DNA from: Sulfuriferula multivorans | GTDB taxonomy: Bacteria; Pseudomonadota; Gammaproteobacteria; Burkholderiales; Sulfuriferulaceae | Direction of reading: 5' to 3' | Length of the DNA: 64,000 nt | Assembly (NCBI RefSeq): GCF_003851125.1 | Contig: NZ_BGOW01000014.1 | Location: forward strand, 62,001 to 126,000 | Shown here: positions 43,785 through 52,971 of the stretch, one piece after another | Position numbering within the stretch: the stretch's first letter is position 1 | Layout: every line of letters starts with the position of its first letter | The notes under the pieces: model-generated | What the model was told of the DNA's origin: nothing | Database searches by the model: none | The model's input: the letters and a program-made list of their open reading frames with translations, nothing else | Position numbers and translations under genes: made by a program

Positions 43785-44732
43785 TCAGAAATTCAGCCGT
43801 TCCTTGGCCGCCAGGATGGCACGATGCGCGCTGAGTGGAAGCAGGCTGGGCAGCATGCGCAGTTTGGCAGAAAGCGAGCCGTGGCCAGCGAGTAAAGCCT
43901 TGCGAAAAACAGGCCGCGCGTTTTTGAGATCACCCTGCCAGTGCAATGCATTGCCTTGCTGGATCAACTTGTCCCAAGTCAGAGACTCGGTTTTGTCGGG
44001 CCCGATCTGTTTTGCGATCTCAGGGTGGTGGCGCAGAAACAGCTGTTTTGCCTTGAGGGTGTCAAGGGCAACCAGCGCCTGGTTGCGCCTGGGCTGCCCC
44101 TCGTCGTGGTGATGATAGCTAGCGAGTACCTCGGGCACGCGGATGATGGTGCCGGTGACAGACACCTCCATCCAGAGCAGATAATCCTCTGCGATGCTGA
44201 GACGGGTGTTGAATCCGCCAGCCTCGATAATGGCGGTATGGCGGGTGAGACAAGCGTGAATGGGCCAGCGGCAGCCTTCCAGCAGCGTGGCGGCCTTGTC
44301 CGGATTTTCGTAATCGGGCGGGACGAACGGCTCGCCGCGCGGCCCGGGCAAGCCCTGGTTCTGCCAGCCGCAATAAGCCAGCACAGCCTTGGAGTCAGAA
44401 ACCAGCGCCGTGTGCATTTTCTCCAGGAACTCGGCGCTCCAGGCATCGTCGCTGTCGAGAAAGGCGATGAAGGCGCCACGCGCTTTTCGTAAACCCAGAT
44501 TGCGCGCGAGGCTTACGCTGCGTTCCGGCAGGGTAAGTACCCTGAGGCGGGAGTCGTTCTCAGCGCCGAGAATTTCGGGCGTGCGATCAGTCGAGCCGTT
44601 GTCCACCACGATAAGCTCAAAATCGCCAAAAGCCTGCGCCAGCACGCTGTCGATGGCAGCCTGGATATGCCGCTCGCTGTTGAGGCAGGGCATGATGATC
44701 GAGATGAGCGGTGTCGGTGTGGTGTAGGTCAT
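43785..44732 (-). CDS. Glycosyltransferase family 2
   Basis: This 315-residue GT-A enzyme has PLISIIMPCLNSERHIQAAI, VVDNGSTDRTPEIL and the DxD site FIAFLDSDDAWSAE. It is paralogous to the product of 41964-42914, sharing GLPGPRGEPF and GCRWPIHA. The start is ambiguous: ATG 44732 has a weak ribosome-binding site, while TTG 44747 directly follows the upstream stop and has GGG 7 bases before it. Confidence 0.88.
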   Translation of the reverse strand: MTYTTPTPLISIIMPCLNSERHIQAAIDSVLAQAFGDFELIVVDNGSTDRTPEILGAENDSRLRVLTLPERSVSLARNLGLRKARGAFIAFLDSDDAWSAEFLEKMHTALVSDSKAVLAYCGWQNQGLPGPRGEPFVPPDYENPDKAATLLEGCRWPIHACLTRHTAIIEAGGFNTRLSIAEDYLLWMEVSVTGTIIRVPEVLASYHHHDEGQPRRNQALVALDTLKAKQLFLRHHPEIAKQIGPDKTESLTWDKLIQQGNALHWQGDLKNARPVFRKALLAGHGSLSAKLRMLPSLLPLSAHRAILAAKERLNF

Positions 44733-44747
44733 GATAGTAGCTGGCAA

Positions 44748-45839
44748 TCAGTCGCCCTGCGCAACTTCTTCCTTGATGACATCCAGATAGGCCCGCCCCC
44801 ATTTTTGATCGGGCTCGACATAATTGCCTTCAGCCCATTCATTCCACGCCTTCAGGAAAACGATTTGCTTTTGCGGGGGCCGAGTCGCTACGCACCCCAT
44901 GGCCTGGCGTAAGTGTTGCCTGAACAGTTCCGGGGTGGAGTTGTGCAAGACCACACCGCGCATACCCGAGCGCGGCGTATTGTCCCAGCAAGGCAGTGCG
45001 ATGGGGTAATCGTCAAAATCGACCTTGTTGCTACGCAGCAGGCTGGGCATGAATTCCTCATAATCCCAGATGGTCAGCTCGGATTTGCGGTTTTGCAGAG
45101 CAAGTTTCAGCTTGGTCAAGAAATAGCGACGGGGGATACGCCCGTCCCGCTTTGGCAAGGCTTGCATGACGCAGGCATCCAGACCGCAGGAGCGCGGATC
45201 CCATTTTTCATCGCGATGAGAAACACCGATCAGATACAAACCCGGCAAGCCCGCGGCGGCCGTCTGCTCGCGCCAAAGGTCCACCATCTTGTGGATGTCG
45301 GGGATGTCGTCCGGGCGATAAATCAGGAATACGGGCTTGCCATCCAGCGTGATGTAGCGGGGATCAGTAAAAGCCTTCAACAGCCAGTCGAAATGGGCCC
45401 GGTGATCGTCCATGCCGGGATAGGTCTGCTCGATCAGGCTTTTGTTGGTGCCGTCCCACACCGAACTCCAGCTATGGTTGGCCCAGCACAGGCAGAAAGG
45501 GAAATCGGGTTCGCCGCTGCCGAGTATTTCGTTGACGGGGCGTTCAAGTATGCGTCTTCCACCGAACCAGTAATGGTAGTAGCAAAAGCCTTCGATCCCG
45601 TATTCTTTAGCCAGCTCGGCCTGGGCATGGCGCGCTTCAGGCAGGCGCAAATCATAAAACCCCAGGTCAGCCGGAACACGCGGCTGCATATGACCGGGAT
45701 ACAAGGGGGTCGCTTTCGCGACGTTGGTCCACTCGGTAAATCCCTTCCCCCACCACAGGTCATTCTCTGGGGTTGGATGGTATTGAGGCAGATGGAAAGC
45801 GATGACGCGCGCGCGTTTGCTCATTTTCGGCTCATGCAT
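44748..45839 (-). CDS. WbsX-like protein with GH99-like domain
   Basis: This 363-residue protein has the pattern ARVIAFHLPQYHPTPENDLW, GFTEWTNVAKATPLYPGH and YYHYWFGGRRILERPVNEIL. That places it in the WbsX/glycoside hydrolase 99-like family found in O-antigen and rhamnan clusters. The family is often annotated as glycosyltransferase but resembles an endo-mannosidase fold. No signal peptide is seen. ATG 45839 was chosen with AAGGA 9 bases upstream; it overlaps the upstream GT4 gene by 8 bases. A longer frame reaching 46091 lies within that gene. Confidence 0.88.
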   Translation of the reverse strand: MHEPKMSKRARVIAFHLPQYHPTPENDLWWGKGFTEWTNVAKATPLYPGHMQPRVPADLGFYDLRLPEARHAQAELAKEYGIEGFCYYHYWFGGRRILERPVNEILGSGEPDFPFCLCWANHSWSSVWDGTNKSLIEQTYPGMDDHRAHFDWLLKAFTDPRYITLDGKPVFLIYRPDDIPDIHKMVDLWREQTAAAGLPGLYLIGVSHRDEKWDPRSCGLDACVMQALPKRDGRIPRRYFLTKLKLALQNRKSELTIWDYEEFMPSLLRSNKVDFDDYPIALPCWDNTPRSGMRGVVLHNSTPELFRQHLRQAMGCVATRPPQKQIVFLKAWNEWAEGNYVEPDQKWGRAYLDVIKEEVAQGD

Positions 45840-46896
45840 TTTGTTTGGTTCCTTGCTGGCAGTTCGAGAGGATTGCCTCCCAAGCCGCGATAACCTCTTG
45901 TTCTTCGAGTTTCGGAGAATAGTACTCCTGGACGTAGGCTGCGGCCTTTTCCCCCTTTGCCTGGACATACTCTGGATTTTCCTTGTAAACCTGAATGACC
46001 TTTTCCACTGTGCGGGCAAAGCCGATGATATCGCCCTGCTCGATGGGGTAAGAAAACTCCGGCTTAAAAAATTCCCTTCCGCCACCACCATGGAAGCCTA
46101 TCGCCACACAGCCGCAGGCCATCGCCTCCGCAGGCGGCAGGCCGAAACCCTCCGGATAGCCGAAGCTGAGAAAGAGCAATGACTCCTTATAGATGCGCGC
46201 CACCTCGCTCTGCGGCAGGTTGATGAAAGGCACGATCTCGAAATCCTCCAGCGCCCCGCGGAACTTGAGGATATTTACTACTTGCATGGCGTCCTGCTCG
46301 TTCTTGATGCGCGAGAAGCAGATTTGTTTTTTCTTCTCCCTCTGGTAGGAAAAGCGCTCCGGGTCGATGGACAGCCGGAAGTGAAACAGCGGCAGATCGG
46401 GAAACGCGTATTTCAGGTATTCCTCACCATCCACCGAATTGATCAGAGCGGCCAGCACATCCTTGTGGTGATAGGGTGAGATGAGCCGGTCCCGGTTGAA
46501 GGAATAACCACGGAAGGTCAGATAACAGTTCTGGTTCAGCACCACTTTCTTGATCCCACGGCCATAGGCCGCAGCTAAATCTGGGCCGTACATCTCCGGG
46601 ATCACCAGGATATCGGCGGCGCCGATTCTGGAGACTGGGCCACCAGATATAGTCAATTCGATCACTGCGCCCGGATCGAGTCTGCGCCCCACCTTGGCCG
46701 TCAGACGATCGAACAGGTTATTGCGCCAATAAACGAGGGGGGTGTCGTTCTCGAACCAGTCAACGCGAAACCCCCGGGTCTTGTGAACCACATAAGCCGG
46801 AATGCCGTGCTTGTTGAGGATATCCACGTGACGGTAGATGACGCGTACGCCGCCGACTGGTGTCTTGTGTTCGGGGCAGAGGTAGTAGACGGTCAT
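45832..46896 (-). CDS. Glycosyltransferase family 4-like
   Basis: This 354-residue GT-B protein has VYYLCPEHKTPVGGVRVIYR at the N terminus and LFLSFGYPEGFGLPPAEAMA plus GCVAIGFHGGGGREFF in the donor domain. AGGAG lies 5 bases before ATG 46896. The start overlaps the stop of the FkbM gene by 4 bases. The sugar specificity is unknown. Confidence 0.87.
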   Translation of the reverse strand: MTVYYLCPEHKTPVGGVRVIYRHVDILNKHGIPAYVVHKTRGFRVDWFENDTPLVYWRNNLFDRLTAKVGRRLDPGAVIELTISGGPVSRIGAADILVIPEMYGPDLAAAYGRGIKKVVLNQNCYLTFRGYSFNRDRLISPYHHKDVLAALINSVDGEEYLKYAFPDLPLFHFRLSIDPERFSYQREKKKQICFSRIKNEQDAMQVVNILKFRGALEDFEIVPFINLPQSEVARIYKESLLFLSFGYPEGFGLPPAEAMACGCVAIGFHGGGGREFFKPEFSYPIEQGDIIGFARTVEKVIQVYKENPEYVQAKGEKAAAYVQEYYSPKLEEQEVIAAWEAILSNCQQGTKQNA

Positions 46897-47804
46897 TCTC
46901 GCTCCTCATGGATTCCGCCCAATGGTAGCAAGCTCGCCACCAGACGGGATGGTACGGCTACATAGTCCCAACCTGTCGGGTCTGTATTCAATCCGATGGC
47001 ATCGATTAGCACGAATTGGCCGAAACGCTCTCGTACTTTCTCGATCCGCATGATGGAATAGTCTATTTCACGGAAGAATGCTTCCAGAAGCAGATTCTTG
47101 GCCAAAGTAGACGCGTCGTCACCCATACACAAGATTTCGAGCAAAACCGGTGGCTGGTGCATCCGAATCATGGCGCCCATGCTCTTGAGGACTTCCATCT
47201 CCCCTCCTTCGACATCAATCTTGACAAGGCCTGGCTCCGAGTCACCCAGGTACCGTGCAACGTCCGTGAAAGGTAATACCGGAACCGGTTGCCTGAAAAC
47301 CACGGGGTGATTAGGCCTGAACTTTGGGTCTGTCACCAAAGATGCTCCGCTATCAACTCGGTTGTCTTCCGCGTAATAGATAAGATCCAACAGACCGCGA
47401 GAATCACTGAGCCCTATGGGAATCATGAGAGTCCGTTCAAAGCGGTTCGCTAGGATCAAATCCAACAGATACGCCGCACAGGCAGGATTGGGCTCAAAAC
47501 CCAGATAGGGGGTCGATTGCGACACGGCCCGCAGCTTGAGAAGGGTTTGGCCGATATTTGCGCCGACGTCGATGAAAGTACCTGGCTTGAGGGGAAGCAG
47601 GCGTTTCAAGACCTCCACCATCCACATTTCAGTCATGAAGGCATTTTGGTCGCCTATTCCCCTGATGATGGGGATCCTGAAAGGCGCACCGTTGATGGAG
47701 AACGTCAACGTCAGGTTCAGTTTTTCCAGCAGCGATGACTGCTTCAGTACTCTGAGCAGCCAGCGCTTGAATCTTGGCGCCAAGCGCCAGTAAATGGATT
47801 TCAT
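46893..47804 (-). CDS. FkbM-family methyltransferase
   Basis: This 303-residue SAM-dependent methyltransferase has motif I GTFIDVGANIGQTLLKL and the signature LVKIDVEGGEMEVLKSMG. It is distinct from the other FkbM protein of the cluster (36831-37727), with little similarity outside the core motifs. It likely O-methylates a sugar. It is coupled to the downstream GT4 by a 4-base overlap. Confidence 0.9.
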   Translation of the reverse strand: MKSIYWRLAPRFKRWLLRVLKQSSLLEKLNLTLTFSINGAPFRIPIIRGIGDQNAFMTEMWMVEVLKRLLPLKPGTFIDVGANIGQTLLKLRAVSQSTPYLGFEPNPACAAYLLDLILANRFERTLMIPIGLSDSRGLLDLIYYAEDNRVDSGASLVTDPKFRPNHPVVFRQPVPVLPFTDVARYLGDSEPGLVKIDVEGGEMEVLKSMGAMIRMHQPPVLLEILCMGDDASTLAKNLLLEAFFREIDYSIMRIEKVRERFGQFVLIDAIGLNTDPTGWDYVAVPSRLVASLLPLGGIHEERE

Positions 47805-47830
47805 GTTTTCGGCTCCCGAGGTTGGCTCAG

Positions 47831-49138
47831 TTATTTATTGAGTCGCCATAAGACTCTTCGATCAAGTTCATGGCGGATATGGCGTTTGAAGCCACTCCAA
47901 CCAACGAAATCTATGGATTGTTGCAACTGCCGAAGCCGATCAATCTGAGTCCATTTTGTTGACGTGCGGGAGTGTAACCACTGCTTCTCCTTAACGATGC
48001 ATTCCAATTCGTTCAGGAAGTCTGCGCGCTGCGCCTCCTTATGGTAGGCCGCTGCATCGATTGCTGCCTTGCTTCCGATCTCTCGCCTGAGGTTGGCATC
48101 TTGTGCGAGAACTCGCATCCAATCAGCGGCTTCACTGACGCGAGGTTCGGCCCATTTCGCTTTTTTGCGGAGTTGGAAAGGGCCGTCTGCTCCCATGCCG
48201 GAGTATGGAATGAGGTCGTAACCAACCAGACATGAGTTGGTGTGCTTCATATAGGACATATTTCCAGACCATGCGGTGGCAATCACAGGTTTACCAAGTA
48301 GCATGCTTTCAAGCGGACCCAAGCCTAGACCTTCCGATCGATGCAGGGAAACAAACACATCGCAACTCGCGTAAAGGCTGAGGACTTCCGAGTAAGGAAG
48401 AGATTGAGGCAGGATGTGAATTCGGGGATCGTTTGCGCACCGCTGCCTGAGTTGCTGGACGAGAGCTCCAGGATCACAACCTTTGGTCTTAACGTCTGCA
48501 TTATTAAGTTTAACTACAAGGTGGGCTCCCTCGTCTCTGAGGGGATACGCCGCAAGAAATGCGTCGATCACTGCGAATGGATTTTTCCGCGCGGGGTCGT
48601 GGTGAGGGTCGAAGCTGCAAATAAACAAGACGCAGTCTTTCGGAAGGCCGAATTTTTCCCGTGATGGGAAGATATCGGAAGGTAGATACAGTGGATGCTT
48701 GCACTCGATCGTCAATGTGTTTCGTACATTTGTATCGAAGATATGTTTGACAAATCCGGATCCGCAAACAAGCACATCTAATAGTGCGAGCGCCTCGGCA
48801 TGGTGACTTGGTATAGAGGTGACTTCGTACCACATCAGACCTACATTTAGACGCTCAGCAGAGAAGATATCTGGGGACGATTTAAGCAATAGATGTGGGA
48901 GTTGGTACAACGCGATAAAAAACATGTTGACGGAGTACGGTAATTCGCTCCCCGCCGGCACGACCAGAGATTGAAAGTCGAAATCCCGGCCTCTCTCGGA
49001 GCGGCCAAAATCGATATCATGGACTGCGACTGGCACGCCTTTTTCCTGAAATAGCTTGATAAACTGGCGCGCAGTAATGCCCAAGCTGACATTGCTGCTT
49101 ACGTAACCAATTACATTGATGCCAAAAGGGAGTGCCAT
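47831..49138 (-). CDS. Glycosyltransferase family 4-like
   Basis: This 435-residue protein begins MALPFGINVIGYVSSNVSLG. The donor side has ILPQSLPYSEVLSLYASCDV and HRSEGLGLGPLESMLLGKPV, typical of GT4 enzymes of rhamnan and O-antigen clusters. ATG 49138, just after the upstream stop, was chosen over 49219, which lies inside the preceding gene. The ribosome-binding site is weak. Codon use is somewhat more AT-rich than in the XrtA locus. Confidence 0.85.
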   Translation of the reverse strand: MALPFGINVIGYVSSNVSLGITARQFIKLFQEKGVPVAVHDIDFGRSERGRDFDFQSLVVPAGSELPYSVNMFFIALYQLPHLLLKSSPDIFSAERLNVGLMWYEVTSIPSHHAEALALLDVLVCGSGFVKHIFDTNVRNTLTIECKHPLYLPSDIFPSREKFGLPKDCVLFICSFDPHHDPARKNPFAVIDAFLAAYPLRDEGAHLVVKLNNADVKTKGCDPGALVQQLRQRCANDPRIHILPQSLPYSEVLSLYASCDVFVSLHRSEGLGLGPLESMLLGKPVIATAWSGNMSYMKHTNSCLVGYDLIPYSGMGADGPFQLRKKAKWAEPRVSEAADWMRVLAQDANLRREIGSKAAIDAAAYHKEAQRADFLNELECIVKEKQWLHSRTSTKWTQIDRLRQLQQSIDFVGWSGFKRHIRHELDRRVLWRLNK

Positions 49139-49142
49139 GCGC

Positions 49143-50207
49143 TTATGCTTTTTTTTGCTGCTTACGGAGGGTTCTAACCTTGGGCGGACAGTTTCCGAAC
49201 CTGCCCAGATAATAGTCACGCAGAGCCATCAGCGTAGCCTGGTTCATTGGATTGGCCAGGCTCCGCCGTACCGTCTTCAGCCAAGTGGTAAGTGACCACA
49301 GCAATTTTTTTACAAACGGAAGGTTCATCTTTGCCAGGATCAATGGCGGCAATAAAATTCGGCACAAGGTGCGAAGATTTTCTTTATGCAGACTAATTCT
49401 GGCTGACTGAGAGAGGTGTTTTTTTGCCCAGAGCAGTTTGTTGCGGACCATAAAATAGCTGAAAAGCGGAGTATCAGCACCACCAAAAGACGAAGAAATT
49501 TTGTGCCAAAGCTTGGCGTCAGGAACAACGATACATTTGTGGCCGCTTGCCCTTGCTCTATAACACCAGTCCGTTTCCTCATACGAAAGGAAGAAACGTT
49601 CATCTAGCAGGCCAACTTCCTTGAATGTCTCGGCGCCAGCGAATAACGCGCACCCGGTTATGTAATCTACTTCTGCCACGCGATTGAATTCAGTGGAACC
49701 TGACTGGCCATGTCCAATGTGTTCGAAGCTATTTGACCCACTGTTCCATTGGCCACCAGCAAACCAGAGCTTGTCTGGTTCGTCGTAGAAAAAAATCTTT
49801 GCACCCAAGATAGAGCCAGATGGCAGGAGTTTCTCTGCATTTATGAATGCACTTAGTAAATTAGTTGAGACGACGGTATCATTATTAAGTAATAAAACGT
49901 AATCCGCGCCATGCTCCAGTACCCAACGAATGCCGACGTTGTTCCCGCCTGCATAACCCAGATTGGCACCGGTTTGCAGAAGGGTTGTGTCGGGGTATTG
50001 CTTCGAAATGGCATCGACTGAGTCATCAGTGGAACCGTTGTCCACCACGATAACTTCATAGTTTGGGTAGTCCAGTTGGCCGACAGAAGCCAAACATTCA
50101 AGTGTGTCTTCCTTGCCATTCCAGTTAAGAATGACAATGGAGACCTTGGCCATTGCTGACAGCACAGGGGCTTCTATATCGATGAGCATTAAAGTGGGAT
50201 CAAGCAT
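49143..50207 (-). CDS. Glycosyltransferase family 2 (rhamnosyltransferase-like)
   Basis: This protein of up to 354 residues has KVSIVILNWNGKEDTLECL and VVDNGSTDDSVDAI. DYVLLLNNDTVVS is the N-N-D variant of the metal site seen in WbbL-type rhamnosyltransferases, and FLSYEETDWCYRARASG follows. The start is uncertain: ATG 50207, 50189 or 50153 (MAKVSIV) all lack a clear Shine-Dalgarno. It is separated by 15 bases from the methyltransferase upstream. Confidence 0.87.
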   Translation of the reverse strand: MLDPTLMLIDIEAPVLSAMAKVSIVILNWNGKEDTLECLASVGQLDYPNYEVIVVDNGSTDDSVDAISKQYPDTTLLQTGANLGYAGGNNVGIRWVLEHGADYVLLLNNDTVVSTNLLSAFINAEKLLPSGSILGAKIFFYDEPDKLWFAGGQWNSGSNSFEHIGHGQSGSTEFNRVAEVDYITGCALFAGAETFKEVGLLDERFFLSYEETDWCYRARASGHKCIVVPDAKLWHKISSSFGGADTPLFSYFMVRNKLLWAKKHLSQSARISLHKENLRTLCRILLPPLILAKMNLPFVKKLLWSLTTWLKTVRRSLANPMNQATLMALRDYYLGRFGNCPPKVRTLRKQQKKA

Positions 50208-50222
50208 CTAGAAGATTCTTAA

Positions 50223-51116
50223 TCAAGTATTACCGCCAGATATTTTACGAGGAAGCCAAGTTAACATCCGGCCTAGACGGTATGATCGCGAATTGACAAC
50301 ATCATTAAGCTGCTTACTTAGGCTTTCCAATCGCGCATCTAGCCGAGGTTTTTCCGAGGATTGCGCTTGATAGTCAGCCAGGATTTTTGCTGCGTCGAAA
50401 AGGCTAACCCCGACAGGGGGTACGGTTTCATCAGAGGCCATACAAATGTTGTACGTTGGCTCAGGTAGTTGCGCACTTGAGTCTATTTCACCAACAGTAC
50501 CAGCGTAGTATTCGAAAGCAGTATTGTTTTGTTCGGAAACCAATAGTGATCCATAGGCAAGCTTCTGGAAAACCATCGTCACGTTTTTGAAATATTTCGC
50601 TGAAAGGTTACGGAACTCTTCGAGATAAAGCTCTTTGACGTGATATTCATTCTCGAATTTTGGTAAATCCGAGTAAAAGAGTTTGTCCGGCGTCGAAATA
50701 ATCAATAATCCACCAGGGCGAAGTACTCTCTTTATTTCTGCGTACATCTCCTCGTGCATATTGTGATGTTCTAGCGTTTCGAAACTTACAACTACATCAA
50801 CAGAACATGCGTCCAACGGGATACTGTCGGCGCGACCCTCGAGATAGCGGAGGTTCGATCGTTGGTATTTCGACTGCGAATGTTCTATAGCTTCCTTAGC
50901 AATATCGACACCTATGACGCTCTTGGCTCGGGTGGCTAGGAGATCAGAACCATAGCCCTCTCCAGACGCAATATCCAAGATGTCCTTATTGTCACAAAAC
51001 TCCATCGCAAGCGCATACCGATGCATGTGCTCGATCGCAATTTCATCCTGCCTCTCAGGTACAAATCTCTCGCCAGTAAAAGGTAATGCGTGATCTGCTA
51101 ATGTTGTTTTATTCAT
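50223..51116 (-). CDS. Class I SAM-dependent methyltransferase
   Basis: This 297-residue protein has motif I DILDIASGEGYGSDLLA, acidic loop VIGVDIAKEAIEHS, and VVVSFETLEHHNMHEEMY of the Methyltransf_11/23 type. A C-terminal tail with a coiled-coil-like helix ends in a basic stretch. ATG 51116 (MNKTTLADHALPFTGERF) lies 1 base after the wzt stop, and the longer frame is overlap. In Wzt-type systems such enzymes may cap the glycan chain or modify sugars. Confidence 0.88.
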   Translation of the reverse strand: MNKTTLADHALPFTGERFVPERQDEIAIEHMHRYALAMEFCDNKDILDIASGEGYGSDLLATRAKSVIGVDIAKEAIEHSQSKYQRSNLRYLEGRADSIPLDACSVDVVVSFETLEHHNMHEEMYAEIKRVLRPGGLLIISTPDKLFYSDLPKFENEYHVKELYLEEFRNLSAKYFKNVTMVFQKLAYGSLLVSEQNNTAFEYYAGTVGEIDSSAQLPEPTYNICMASDETVPPVGVSLFDAAKILADYQAQSSEKPRLDARLESLSKQLNDVVNSRSYRLGRMLTWLPRKISGGNT

Positions 51117-51117
51117 C

Positions 51118-52419
51118 CTATTTCTCTTCAAAGATGGAACGATTGTGAACGGCATTGCAAATGTGGCAGGTATTCGGAGAGATAGCCGGGATTTCTGCTA
51201 CTTCGCGGCCCTCTAGCAACCAGTGTGCATCCAAGGCGAAGAATCCCTCGCGCACCGTAATTGGTACATCGCCGACCACCTGAAAATGCTTCAGGTTCTC
51301 GCCATAGAAGATGCCACCCGCCGCTTGACCGGCGGTTACGCCAAAACGCAGTGAATAGACACCCGGCAGAAGCGGCAAACGGGCTATTTTGCACACGATC
51401 TCATGCTCACCAGGTGGGAGGTGGCTGATATGGAGTTGCTCTTCGCTGTTGTGGGTGGTCAAGTACAGAAAGTCTGTCGTATGAAAGCCGAAGCCGAAGG
51501 TGACTTCGTCCAGTCTCTGGAGTGCCCGGATTCTGAAATGAACCACACAGTCGTGGTTATACGAAAGGCGGTCGGTCCTTTGGTCGTCATGATCCAGAAA
51601 ATATAGTTCCATTAATTCGAGTTCGCCACTGGTGTCGGTGCGCGTCGGTGCAAGGACAGTGCTGGCCTTGATCTTCTCGTCACTCTGTTCGTAGAAGCTG
51701 TCGCATACCGCTTGTGGAGTCCCATCCAAATTGATTCGTCCGTGGTCTAACATAATGACTCGGCTACACAGTCGTTGTACCTGTCGGATGTTATGGCTCA
51801 CCAGCAATACAGTTTTACCTTGTCGCTTGATCAAATCCTCCATCCGGTCAAAGCACTTGCGCTGAAACGCCAGATCGCCCACCGCCAGCACTTCATCCAC
51901 GATCAGGATGTCTGATTCCACACTGGTGGCGATGGAAAATCCCAGCCGCACCTGCATGCCCGAGGAATAACGCTTGATCGGGGTGTCAATGAACTCTTCC
52001 AGTTCGGCGAAGGCGACGATTTCATCGAATTTGCGCGTTATTTCTGCCTTGGAGATGCCGAGGATGGCACCGTTGAGGTAGATGTTTTCGCGCCCGGTGA
52101 GGTCGCCTATCAGACCGGCGCCGACTTCGATGAGCGGTGCCACTTTGCCTTTGACGCTGATGCTGCCGCTGGAGGGTTTTGAAATATTGGCCAGCAGCTT
52201 GAGTATGGTGCTCTTGCCGGCGCCGTTGTGGCCGATGATGCCGACGACTTCGCCTGCTTCGATGCTGAAGTTGACGTCGTCCAGCGCCTTGAACGGCGCG
52301 CGTTCTTCAACCGGCTGGCCGGTGAGCCGCCGCCACTGGTTGAGCGCAGTGGTTTTCAGGCTGTGTATCTGGCCGAGCTTGTATTCCTTGGTGACGTGGT
52401 TGACTTCAATGATGCTCAT
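51118..52419 (-). CDS. wzt: ABC transporter ATP-binding protein Wzt with C-terminal glycan-binding domain
   Basis: This 433-residue protein has a nucleotide-binding domain with Walker A at residues 63-71 (GHNGAGKST), signature YSSGMQVRLGFSIA and Walker B DILIVDEVLAVGD. From about 250 to 433 lies the beta-sandwich domain that, in E. coli O8/O9a Wzt, recognises the finished chain end. The pairing permease gene wzm is about 3 kb away at 55431, separated by toxin-antitoxin genes. The first 63 residues are nearly identical to the truncated copy at 52972-53220. Confidence 0.93.
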   Translation of the reverse strand: MSIIEVNHVTKEYKLGQIHSLKTTALNQWRRLTGQPVEERAPFKALDDVNFSIEAGEVVGIIGHNGAGKSTILKLLANISKPSSGSISVKGKVAPLIEVGAGLIGDLTGRENIYLNGAILGISKAEITRKFDEIVAFAELEEFIDTPIKRYSSGMQVRLGFSIATSVESDILIVDEVLAVGDLAFQRKCFDRMEDLIKRQGKTVLLVSHNIRQVQRLCSRVIMLDHGRINLDGTPQAVCDSFYEQSDEKIKASTVLAPTRTDTSGELELMELYFLDHDDQRTDRLSYNHDCVVHFRIRALQRLDEVTFGFGFHTTDFLYLTTHNSEEQLHISHLPPGEHEIVCKIARLPLLPGVYSLRFGVTAGQAAGGIFYGENLKHFQVVGDVPITVREGFFALDAHWLLEGREVAEIPAISPNTCHICNAVHNRSIFEEK

Positions 52420-52472
52420 AGCGGGTAGTTGTTAGCGGATAGGGGGTTAGTGGGTGGCGTATTGTTTAAAGG
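52420..52472. repeat. GTTAG-rich interspersed repeat, copy 1
   Basis: The plus strand reads AGCGGGTAGTTGTTAGCGG and continues with GGGGGTTAGTGGG and GTTTAAAGG. It directly abuts the wzt start codon on the minus strand. The AGCGG-TAGTTGTT and GTTTAAAGG parts recur in copy 3. Confidence 0.55.
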
Positions 52473-52492
52473 ACATACGTTTCGCCACGATG

Positions 52493-52717
52493 TCACAATA
52501 GGTCAATGAGTTCATCTACAGTAAGGCCCGCTTGCTTGATGATGGCGCGAAGGGTGCCCTTTGCAACTTCGTCATGGTCGGGAATCACGAGACGGCGATG
52601 AGGCGCTTCAACCTGCCGGAGCACGATGTGACTCCCTTTCTGGCGGTCTTTCTCAAAGCCGATTTTTGCCAGGGCTGCCACGACCTTACGACCCGAAACT
52701 TGAGGTAGGCTGCTCAC
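52493..52717 (-). CDS. hicA: HicA-family mRNA interferase toxin
   Basis: This 74-residue protein has the dsRBD-like HicA fold: LPQVSGRKVVAALAKIGFE, then KGSHIVLR with the catalytic His30, then HDEVAKGTLRAIIKQAGL. It cleaves mRNA when freed from HicB. Its start overlaps the hicB stop by 4 bases (ATGA), so the antitoxin is translated first. The gene pair lies just upstream of the intact wzt. Confidence 0.93.
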   Translation of the reverse strand: MSSLPQVSGRKVVAALAKIGFEKDRQKGSHIVLRQVEAPHRRLVIPDHDEVAKGTLRAIIKQAGLTVDELIDLL

Positions 52718-52926
52718 GCAGCCACCTCAACGACCTCTTCGTCGATGGAAGGGGGAATGGGCTCGTCGTGCTCCTTCAGGCTCTCCAGATAAGCTTCTAT
52801 GGCCTCTCGGATATTGGCTAGTGCCTCCACTCGTGTCGCACCCTGGGACACGCATCCGGGAAGGGCGGGAACCTCCGCCACGAGCATTCCGTCTTCGTCT
52901 TGCTGGATAATGACGCGGTATTTCAT
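52714..52926 (-). CDS. hicB: HicB-family antitoxin
   Basis: This 70-residue protein starts at ATG 52926, set by GGAGG 5 bases upstream. The partial RNase H-like HicB fold is seen in KYRVIIQQDEDGMLVAEVP, LPGCVSQGATRVEAL and NIREAIEAYLESL. There is no added C-terminal DNA-binding domain, so autoregulation may need another factor. It neutralises HicA. The antitoxin-first order is the reverse of the commonest hicAB arrangement. Confidence 0.92.
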   Translation of the reverse strand: MKYRVIIQQDEDGMLVAEVPALPGCVSQGATRVEALANIREAIEAYLESLKEHDEPIPPSIDEEVVEVAA

Positions 52927-52971
52927 TTTTGCCTCCATCCATTAAATTAAAGTAGTCAGTAGCGTACAGGA

